Source of the DNA: Zoogloeaceae bacterium
GTDB lineage: Bacteria > Pseudomonadota > Gammaproteobacteria > Burkholderiales > Rhodocyclaceae
Length of the DNA: 5,622 nt
Assembly (NCBI GenBank): GCA_031281985.1
Contig: JAITEO010000303.1
Span: forward strand, 1 to 5,622
Reading direction: 5' to 3'
Shown: piece by piece, positions 1 through 5,475 of the stretch
Position numbering within the stretch: position 1 is the first letter of the stretch
How the letters are laid out: each line of letters opens with the position of its first letter
The notes under the pieces: model-generated
Databases searched by the model: none
The model's input: the letters and a program-made list of their open reading frames with translations, nothing else
What the model was told of the DNA's origin: nothing
Program-made: the position numbers and the translations under genes

Positions 1-575
1 CTTTCCCCGGTGATGGCCGCCTGGTCGATGGTCGAATGTCCGCGCACGACTTCGCCATCAAGGGGAACACGTTCGCCAGGGCGCACGCGCGCGATTTCGC
101 CCGGCATGACATCGCTTGCCGTGATGGTCTGCCATTCACCGCCCCGCGCCACGCTGACGGTATCCGGCGCCATTTCCAGGAGTTTGCCGATGGCATTGCG
201 CGTCCGGGCAACCGCCATGCTTTCCAGACGCTCGGCGAGCGTGAAGAGCGCCATGACCATCGCCGCTTCCGGCCATTGTTGCAGTAGAAAAGCGCCGGTG
301 ACAGCCACCGCCATCAAGGTGTTGATGTCGAGCCGTCCGGCAAGAATGGCACGCCAGCCGCGCGCGTAAACTTCCACGCCGGAACAGGCGATGCCCATCA
401 GCGCCAGGAGTGGAGCAATCCATTCGGCATTGGGCAGCGTTGATTCCCCGATGAATTCGGCGGTGATCGCCAACAGAACGGCCAGGACGAGCGGCCACCA
501 TTTTTCGGGTGCCGTTGCGACCGGGTCGGCGGCGTTGTCCGGTGCACAACAGGGACAGCAGGGAGTGGAAGACAT
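1..575 (-). CDS. P1B-type heavy-metal efflux ATPase, N-terminal part (probably Zn/Cd/Pb type); cut by the window edge
   Basis: This is the first 191 codons of an inner-membrane heavy-metal translocating P-type ATPase, which would use ATP to export a soft metal ion from the cytoplasm. Residues 26-41 and 52-73 are hydrophobic helices. Residues 82-118 (from LDINTLM to FTLAERLE) hold the next helix pair, in the wording I associate with ZntA/CadA rather than CopA pumps. The actuator domain follows, with PGERVPLDGE at about 168-176 and the ITGE(S) loop at the cut edge. The CPC membrane motif, DKTGT phosphorylation site and ATP-binding domain lie outside the window, so ion choice cannot be settled. 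There is no N-terminal HMA domain. Instead a short Cys-rich tail, CCPCC at residues 6-10, precedes the first helix, and the HMA fold is encoded separately just upstream. ATG at 575 is chosen because GGAG sits 5 nt before it. An in-frame TTG at 599 preceded by AAGGAA is a possible alternative, adding 8 residues. Confidence 0.93.
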   Translation of the reverse strand, partial: MSSTPCCPCCAPDNAADPVATAPEKWWPLVLAVLLAITAEFIGESTLPNAEWIAPLLALMGIACSGVEVYARGWRAILAGRLDINTLMAVAVTGAFLLQQWPEAAMVMALFTLAERLESMAVARTRNAIGKLLEMAPDTVSVARGGEWQTITASDVMPGEIARVRPGERVPLDGEVVRGHSTIDQAAITGE

Positions 576-610
576 GCAAGCTCCATTCGTGTTCGTCAAA
601 AAGATTTCCT

Positions 611-841
611 TTACGCGGCAAGCGTCGATTCCAGAACGCGCGCCTTGAATTTCGCGCCGCGAATCACCGCGAGCAGCGCTTCATGGCTAGTCTGGCTGGC
701 GTCGAATTCCACCCTCGCCCGGCCGGAAGCCAGGTCGACATCGGCTTTTTTCACCCCCGGCAGTTCCGTGAGGCGTTTGCCGACTCCGGAGGAGCAGCAT
801 TTGCATGTCATTCCGTCTATCTGGATGGTCGTTGTCGTCAT
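611..841 (-). CDS. Small heavy-metal-associated (HMA) domain protein, CopZ/MerP-like metallochaperone
   Basis: This 76-residue protein is essentially a single HMA domain with no signal peptide, so it is predicted to be cytoplasmic. The opening beta strand leads into GMTCKCC at residues 10-16, the metal-binding loop, followed by the expected helix (V20, L24), the LPGV turn at 27-30, and the VDLASGRARVEFD strands at 35-47. The usual loop is MTCxxC. Here the second x is also Cys, giving Cys13, Cys15 and Cys16. Proteins of this family pass Cu(I), Zn(II) or other soft ions to P1B ATPases or buffer them. It lies 24 nt after the MerR gene and 35 nt before the ATPase, which itself lacks an HMA domain, so it probably acts as the pump's detached metal-binding domain. 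The start at 841 is supported by AAGGAA 5 nt upstream. Family assignment is firm; the ion is not determined. Confidence 0.93.
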   Translation of the reverse strand: MTTTTIQIDGMTCKCCSSGVGKRLTELPGVKKADVDLASGRARVEFDASQTSHEALLAVIRGAKFKARVLESTLAA

Positions 842-865
842 TTCATTTCCTTTTCAATCAAGGTT

Positions 866-1390
866 TCAGGGAAGCCTGTCGAAAAACAGGCCGGTTTTCA
901 CGCTGTCACGGCAAGACGCCGAAACATCGTAAGCGGAAACTTCGGTGGTACCAGGGGAGCAGGTTTCGCCTTTTTCCGCCTGCATCGCGGAAAGGATCGG
1001 GCAGCATTCCACCGGATCGCATCCATGTGGGCAGACCGCCACCAGGCTGGCAAGCCGCGCGCGGATACTTTCCAGGTGCGCAATCTGTTCTTCGATTTCG
1101 GTCAGCCGCCGGTTGACGCGCACCGTAGCGCATTCGGCGTTCGCCGAAAATTTCAGCAGATCGACGATTTCTTCCAGACAAAACCCCAGGTTTTTCGCGC
1201 GCAGGATGAAGCGCACCTGCCAGATCGCGTTTTCATCATATTCCCGGTATCCCGAGGCGTTGCGTTGTGGATGCGGTAGCAATCCCTCCTGTTCGTAATA
1301 ACGCAAGGCGTTCGTTGTTACCCCGGTTTTCTCCGCCAGTTCTCCGATCGACATGCGCCGGGAATCGTTTTCCTGATCGTATCCGCTCAT
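866..1390 (-). CDS. MerR-family heavy-metal-responsive transcriptional regulator (ZntR/CadR/PbrR-like)
   Basis: This 174-residue DNA-binding regulator belongs to the MerR family, whose members bend and untwist over-spaced promoters to activate metal-resistance genes. The winged helix-turn-helix starts at MSIGELAEKTGVTTNALRYY (13-32), followed by EQEGLLP and the wing SGYREYDE (46-53). A long dimerisation helix covers about 93-118. The ligand residues are Cys87 before that helix and a Cys-rich loop after it, Cys120, Cys124, Cys129 and Cys130 in CPHGCDPVECCPIL (120-133). This layout resembles Zn/Cd/Pb sensors more than CueR, which has Ser at the first position. About 30 residues follow with Cys144 and Cys160, making the protein longer than the usual 130-145 residues. 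ATG at 1390 overlaps the ABC stop codon as ATGA and has a perfect AAGGAGG 7 nt upstream. The internal Met13, where many family members begin, has no good ribosome-binding site. The likely target is the promoter at about 5397-5427. Confidence 0.95.
   Translation of the reverse strand: MSGYDQENDSRRMSIGELAEKTGVTTNALRYYEQEGLLPHPQRNASGYREYDENAIWQVRFILRAKNLGFCLEEIVDLLKFSANAECATVRVNRRLTEIEEQIAHLESIRARLASLVAVCPHGCDPVECCPILSAMQAEKGETCSPGTTEVSAYDVSASCRDSVKTGLFFDRLP
874..891 (-). repeat. Short perfect hairpin at the 3' end of the MerR gene
   Basis: GCCTGT and ACAGGC form a 6-bp perfect stem around a 6-nt loop (TTTTCG in minus-strand reading) within the codons for the last residues of the regulator. It ends 32 nt before the HMA start codon. 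There is no T-run after the stem, so it is not an intrinsic terminator. It could affect mRNA stability or the balance between regulator and chaperone translation, but may be chance. Confidence 0.35.
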
Positions 1391-3153
1391 GGGAAGACCT
1401 CCTTTGCGCTATCTGCGCTCAACTCAAACACCTTGTCATGAAAAGCGGCAACGCTCTCCCTGTGCGCGACGCTGATGATCGCGGCATTGGGCAGCCGTTC
1501 CTTGAAGAGGCCGTACATCGCGGCCTCATTGGCCGGGTCGAGCGAAGCAGTGGATTCATCGAGAAATATCCAGTCCGGCTTGTGCAGAAGGACACGGGCG
1601 AAGGCAAGCCGCTGCTGTTCGCCGGGCGACAGGCGCTTTTCCCAGTCGTCATGCTCGTCCAGGCGCTCGGTCAAGTCTTCCAGCCGTACCGCGCGCAAGA
1701 CTTCGAGGCATTCGCCCACGCCGAACCATTGTTCGTCGCTGGGATAGCACAGACAGGCGCGCAAGGAGTCGATGGGCAGATAGCTTTTCTGGGAAAGAAA
1801 CATCTTTTTCCCGTCCGGCAGGGCGATTTCCCCCTTGCCATGCGGCCAGATTCCGGCCAGAGCGCGTAAAAGGGTGCTCTTGCCTATGCCGGAATACCCC
1901 CGTATCAGCCAGCGTTCGCCAGCGCAAACGCTCAGTTCAGGGATGTGTACCAGTGTGTCGCCGTTGGGCAGGCACAGATCCAGCGCCTGGATGTCAAGAC
2001 GATCGGCGCGGACATTTTGTGTTATGGCGATACCGCCTTCCTCCCGCCTCTTCGTCGCCGTCTCGAATTCGGTGATGCGCTGGATGACAGAGCGCAGAAG
2101 CGCCATATCCTTGTAGACGAGAACGAACCAGGAGAGTGCGTTGCGCACATTCGCAAAAGCAATCGACAACTGCTGTACCGTGCCCAGGGTGATTTCTCCG
2201 GCGAAATAGCGCGGCCCGATGATGAGAAGCGGCAGATAGCCGCCGGCATACAGATAGCCCTCATGAAACAGGGTGATGCGCTTCGTGTAATCCATGACGC
2301 GCCGCCAGTTTTCCCGAATCGCCTTGAACGCGGCGCGCAGGCGCACGAATTCCGCGTTGTCGCCGGAATAGAAGGCGATCTGTTCGGCATTTTCTCGCAC
2401 CCGCATCATCAGGTAGCGGAAGTGCGCTTCGCAACGTTGCTGGTGATAATCCACCCGTACCAGCGGATGACCGATCTTCTCCAGCAGCCACGAACCTAAA
2501 ACGGCATAGATCACCGCTACCCACAGCATGTAGCCGGGAATATTGACGGAGACGCCGCCCAGCGCGAAAGCCAGGCTGCCGGAAAGATTCCAGACGATTA
2601 CCGTGTAGGAAAACAGCGAGGCGATGTTTCTGAGCAATCCCAGCGACAGGCGCAGGCTGTTGCTGGTCAGGAGTTGCAGATCCTCGCCGATGCGCTGATC
2701 AGGGTTGTCAGCGCTGCCCGCGCGGTCAATGCGGTAATACGCTGTTTCGTCCAGATAGCGATGCAGGAAAACATCGGTCACCCAGGCGCGCCAGCGCATC
2801 TCCAGCGCCTGGAAGAACCAGGTGCGCGCGGCATCGGACACCGACAGGATGGCGATGATGACGATATAAACCCACATCAGGTTCCAGAAGGCGGCAAGAT
2901 TGTGTTCCGCCAGGGCGTCCCAGTAATCGCGCTGCCAATAGGAGATGCGCACGGAGAGATAGGTGCGCGCCAGGTCGATGCCGATGACAAGCGCGAGCAG
3001 GCCGCGTCCGCGCCAGCGATCTTCCGAGACCCAATAGGGCTGGAGCAGACGCCAGGCGGCGGCAAGCCATTCGCGCCAGGACGCGCGCCGCGCGTCCTGG
3101 GTGGACAGCCCCTGGATCAATGACGCGGGGAGCGTTGCGGATTCGCCGGACAT
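1387..3153 (-). CDS. ABC transporter, fused permease and ATPase, SbmA/BacA-YddA (ABC_membrane_2) group
   Basis: This 588-residue inner-membrane half-transporter would work as a homodimer. Membrane helices lie in the first ~350 residues (near 51-66, 92-106, 172-190, 205-224 and 303-313). They carry NPDQRIGED at 150-158, a motif shared by SbmA/BacA, YddA and the peroxisomal ABCD proteins. The ATPase domain has Walker A GYSGIGKST (419-427), Q-loop Gln455, signature LSPGEQQ (508-514, Pro replacing the first Gly of LSGGQ), Walker B WIFLDE (528-533), D-loop SLD (537-539) and switch His564. All catalytic residues are present, so it should be active. Relatives move peptides, antibiotics, cobalamin or siderophore-related molecules, and direction cannot be read from sequence. 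It lies directly after a TonB-dependent receptor, a pairing recalled from the E. coli yddB-yddA operon. The chosen ATG at 3153 follows GAGGAGG by about 11 nt. An alternative TTG at 3201 overlaps the receptor stop as TTGA and would add 16 charged residues, but has a weaker ribosome site. Confidence 0.93.
   Translation of the reverse strand: MSGESATLPASLIQGLSTQDARRASWREWLAAAWRLLQPYWVSEDRWRGRGLLALVIGIDLARTYLSVRISYWQRDYWDALAEHNLAAFWNLMWVYIVIIAILSVSDAARTWFFQALEMRWRAWVTDVFLHRYLDETAYYRIDRAGSADNPDQRIGEDLQLLTSNSLRLSLGLLRNIASLFSYTVIVWNLSGSLAFALGGVSVNIPGYMLWVAVIYAVLGSWLLEKIGHPLVRVDYHQQRCEAHFRYLMMRVRENAEQIAFYSGDNAEFVRLRAAFKAIRENWRRVMDYTKRITLFHEGYLYAGGYLPLLIIGPRYFAGEITLGTVQQLSIAFANVRNALSWFVLVYKDMALLRSVIQRITEFETATKRREEGGIAITQNVRADRLDIQALDLCLPNGDTLVHIPELSVCAGERWLIRGYSGIGKSTLLRALAGIWPHGKGEIALPDGKKMFLSQKSYLPIDSLRACLCYPSDEQWFGVGECLEVLRAVRLEDLTERLDEHDDWEKRLSPGEQQRLAFARVLLHKPDWIFLDESTASLDPANEAAMYGLFKERLPNAAIISVAHRESVAAFHDKVFELSADSAKEVFP
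1398..1404 (-). promoter_or_regulatory. Strong ribosome-binding site of the MerR regulator gene
   Basis: AAGGAGG lies 7 nt before the ATG at 1390, inside the last codons of the ABC transporter gene. It is close to the ideal anti-16S match and is the strongest ribosome site in the window. It decides the start at 1390 over the internal Met13. Together with the ATGA stop-start overlap it implies coupled yet efficient translation of the regulator. Confidence 0.8.
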
Positions 3154-3197
3154 TTTCCTTGCTTCCTCCTCATCTGGTTGAAACTTTCCGCCTTCCT

Positions 3198-5318
3198 TCA
3201 ATACGTCGCCCTGAGCGTGAGCGTAAAGTTGCGCGGCGCACCGTAGATGTTGCCGACGTTGCCGCCGATCCGGGAGTAGTAGGTCTTGTCGAACAGGTTG
3301 TTGGCGTTCAATGAAAGCGACAGGTTCTTGTCGATGCGGTAGGACAGGAACGCATCCACCACCGTGTAGCCGTCCTGCTTGCGCAAGGCGCCTGCCCCGG
3401 TGCTGGCCCCCTTGGTCTCACTGAGATAATTGGCGCCCAGGCCAACACTCAAGCCGTTGAGCGTTTCACCTCCGAAACGGTACGACCCCCAGAGTTTGAA
3501 CATGTGTTTGGGATCCAGGGCGCTGAGCGGCAAGCCCTCGTTGGCCTTGGTGCTGTCTTTCAGATATTTCGTTTTCAGATAGGTATAGCCTGCCTGAATG
3601 TTCCAGCCGGGCGCGGGCGCGCCGGAAACCTCGATTTCCCAGCCCTTGCTTTCGCCCTCCCCCGCGTTGAGAGAGAAGCCTGGGTGATCGGGATCTGTAT
3701 AGGCCTTGTTCGTGTCGTGCAAGTAGAAATAGGCGATCGAGCCGATCAATCTGCCGTCGAGAAATTCCCCCTTGCTGCCGATCTCATATTGCTTGCCGAC
3801 ACGCGGCTCCAACACGCCACCACCGAATTTCTGTTGGGTTTGAGGAATGAAGATGTCGCTATAGCTCGCGTACAGGGAAACCTGCTTGTTGACATCGAAT
3901 ATCACGCCCGCGTAAGGCGTCACCTCGTCAGTGGTTTTTGCGCCTTGTACCCAGGGAGCGGCGGGGTTGGCGCGCGAACGGGCGCTGTAATCGCTGACGC
4001 GCGCCCCGACAATGGCGGTCAATGGGTCGGCAAGGCGCAGGCGCACTTGCCCATAGTACCCGGACTGACGGACTTTGGACGCACTGGCAGGGACAGGCTG
4101 ACCGATCTCCGAAACCTGCTCCGGGTGTCCAAAGGGAACGGTGACCGCCGCCCCCGAGAGGAATTTCGTACTCTGATGCCAGGTATCCATGTTGTACCCC
4201 AGTACGGCCCGGTGTTCCCGTCCAAAGAGGCGGAAAGTACCGGCAAGGTAAAGATCGAAAACGTCCTGCTCATAGTTGGCGTCCTGCGTGTAGCGCTGGT
4301 AAGCGAGGCTGCCCGTACTGCGATTGACTTGACCGTTTGGCAGTCCGTTCTTGAAGAAGTAGTCCTGGTTGCGGCGGCGCAATTTCGCGGTCGCGTTCCA
4401 GCCGTTTGCAAAACGATGGTTCAGCTCCGCGAACCAATCCCGGCTTTCCCATTCGTGGCGGCCCCAGTCCACATTGATATTGGTGCTGCGGGGAACATCG
4501 AGCAGTTTGCCATTGTTCCAGTCGGTCGATCCCGCCGTATATGCCCAAGCAGGCAGGCCCGTAAAGGGGGCGTCGGTATGCTCGTTCTGGAATGCGAACG
4601 CCACGGAAAGCGTGGTGGAAGGCGTAATATCCCAATCCAGCGTGCCATAGCCCAGATGCTTGTCGGTTTTCGTAGTGTCATAGAAATATTCCCGATCGGT
4701 GGCGGAAACAACCACGCGCCCGCGCACCGAACCACTTTCGTTGAACGGGCCGGTCACGTCCGCCACGGTGTTGTAATTGCTCCACGATCCGGTGGAAATA
4801 CTGCCGGACGCGGCAAACGCCTTCTGCGCGCGCTTGCGCACCAAATTGACCGCGCCGCCCGGATCGGCCGTCCCCTGGAACAGACCGGCTGGACCGCGCA
4901 ATACTTCGATTCGTTCGTAGATCGCCAGATCCAATTGCTGATAAAGGGTAACGAACGACGAGGGAATGCCGTCGAACTGCAAGGTGTTCAGGGTAAAACC
5001 CCGGGAACGCAATACGGTTTGCGACGTGCCATTGCCCATGAGATTCAAGCCCGTGACCTGTCTGAGCGCATCCGGCAACGTCGTCAAACCCTGATCTTCG
5101 ATGCGTTCCCTGGTGATGACGGAAACGGACTGCGGAATCTCGCGCGGTTTTACAGGTTCCTTGCCGCCGACGGAGATTTCGCTGAGATAGCGCTCACCGG
5201 TGACATCAACCGGTTCGAGCACGACCGGGGTTTCCTGAGCTTGCGCCCCCTCCGCCAACGCCAGAAACGCACAAATTACGCCATGCTTGGCCTGGAACTT
5301 TTGCTGTCTGGTTTTCAT
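3198..5318 (-). CDS. TonB-dependent outer-membrane receptor, ferric-siderophore type (FhuE/FpvA/PupB-like, without signalling domain)
   Basis: This 706-residue outer-membrane beta-barrel takes up scarce chelates using energy from TonB/ExbBD. Residues 1-27 are a signal peptide (basic MKTRQQK, hydrophobic core, AQA cleavage site). A TonB-box-like PVDVTG lies at 36-41 and the plug domain at about 57-165, with IPQSVSVITRERIEDQG, TVLRSRGF, the aromatic-rich QFDGIP, ERIEVLRGPAGLFQG and DPGGAVNLVRKR. These are typical of the TonB-siderophore subfamily. The 22-strand barrel fills the rest and ends in RNFTLTLRATY with a terminal aromatic residue, as outer-membrane proteins do. There is no N-terminal STN domain, so it is not a sigma/anti-sigma transducer. 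I see no Cys in the mature protein and no His- or Met-rich metal tract. ATG at 5318 is preferred because GGGAG lies 7 nt upstream; a further in-frame GTG at 5387 would fall at about the predicted transcript start. The ligand is unknown. It appears to be the first gene of the operon. Confidence 0.95.
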   Translation of the reverse strand: MKTRQQKFQAKHGVICAFLALAEGAQAQETPVVLEPVDVTGERYLSEISVGGKEPVKPREIPQSVSVITRERIEDQGLTTLPDALRQVTGLNLMGNGTSQTVLRSRGFTLNTLQFDGIPSSFVTLYQQLDLAIYERIEVLRGPAGLFQGTADPGGAVNLVRKRAQKAFAASGSISTGSWSNYNTVADVTGPFNESGSVRGRVVVSATDREYFYDTTKTDKHLGYGTLDWDITPSTTLSVAFAFQNEHTDAPFTGLPAWAYTAGSTDWNNGKLLDVPRSTNINVDWGRHEWESRDWFAELNHRFANGWNATAKLRRRNQDYFFKNGLPNGQVNRSTGSLAYQRYTQDANYEQDVFDLYLAGTFRLFGREHRAVLGYNMDTWHQSTKFLSGAAVTVPFGHPEQVSEIGQPVPASASKVRQSGYYGQVRLRLADPLTAIVGARVSDYSARSRANPAAPWVQGAKTTDEVTPYAGVIFDVNKQVSLYASYSDIFIPQTQQKFGGGVLEPRVGKQYEIGSKGEFLDGRLIGSIAYFYLHDTNKAYTDPDHPGFSLNAGEGESKGWEIEVSGAPAPGWNIQAGYTYLKTKYLKDSTKANEGLPLSALDPKHMFKLWGSYRFGGETLNGLSVGLGANYLSETKGASTGAGALRKQDGYTVVDAFLSYRIDKNLSLSLNANNLFDKTYYSRIGGNVGNIYGAPRNFTLTLRATY

Positions 5319-5322
5319 GAAA

Positions 5323-5329
5323 ATTCTCC
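5323..5329 (-). promoter_or_regulatory. Ribosome-binding site of the TonB-dependent receptor
   Basis: On the minus strand the sequence AAGGGAG ends about 7 nt before the ATG at 5318, with AATTTTC between. It fixes this ATG as the receptor start in preference to the in-frame GTG 69 nt upstream, which has no comparable site. Confidence 0.7.
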
Positions 5330-5396
5330 CTTTGGAAAAACTCGACTCGCCGCTTGCTTCCTGCTTCTCGGATGGAAATATCGGCACCTGGAGGCA

Positions 5397-5427
5397 AAGC
5401 TAACTTTCGCGTTGACGCGAAGGTCAA
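5397..5427 (-). promoter_or_regulatory. Candidate MerR-type promoter with operator dyad between -35 and -10
   Basis: On the minus strand, TTGACC at 5427-5422 and TAGCTT at 5402-5397 are 19 bp apart, longer than the usual 17 bp. Within and overlapping this spacer is a 22-bp dyad (5424-5403) with arms ACCTTCGCGT and ACGCGAAAGT around a central CA. Nine of ten positions pair. A 10-2-10 dyad beginning AC and ending GT, placed against the -35, is the geometry of the E. coli zntA operator. The opening CTTGACCTTC also matches the start of the E. coli copA promoter as I remember it. Such promoters are inactive until a MerR-family protein remodels them. The window encodes such a protein two genes downstream. 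The -10 is poor on its own (three of six consensus bases), as is common for this class. Transcription would begin near 5390, leaving an untranslated leader of about 72 nt. Confidence 0.75.
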
Positions 5428-5429
5428 GG

Positions 5430-5475
5430 AATATTATTTATTATGCTAATATTTTTTTGTTATATATGAAAAAAT
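5430..5475. promoter_or_regulatory. AT-rich block with imperfect dyad upstream of the promoter
   Basis: This stretch is strikingly AT-rich in an otherwise GC-rich window. It contains a perfect 7-bp inverted repeat, AATATTA at 5430-5436 and TAATATT at 5447-5453, separated by 10 bp, followed by a run of seven T on the plus strand. It starts 3 bp upstream of the -35, so it could act as an UP element for RNA polymerase. A Fur-like site was considered because of CATAAT and ATAAT repeats, but no good 19-bp match to GATAATGATAATCATTATC can be aligned. It may also contain promoters for either strand. The function is inferred from composition and position only. Confidence 0.4.

Noticed and set aside
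136..621. A 161-codon minus-strand frame over the ATPase region
   Set aside because: It is rich in Arg, Gly and His, lacks membrane helices, and is a frame-shifted shadow. The frame starting at 575 gives the P1B ATPase helices and actuator motif.
874..891. An intrinsic terminator separating the MerR gene from the efflux genes
   Set aside because: The stem is short, lies inside coding sequence and is not followed by a T-run on the minus strand.
509..1279. A 256-codon plus-strand frame across the HMA and MerR genes
   Set aside because: It is antisense to two genes with clear family motifs and its translation shows no recognisable domain.
3198..5387. The receptor starting at GTG 5387 with 23 extra residues
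   Set aside because: The extra residues are polar and would bury the signal peptide, there is no ribosome site, and the codon lies at about the predicted transcript start.
5430..5453. A classical Fur box
   Set aside because: AT-rich repeats are present but no alignment gives a convincing 19-bp match. I kept it only as an AT-rich dyad with unknown role.
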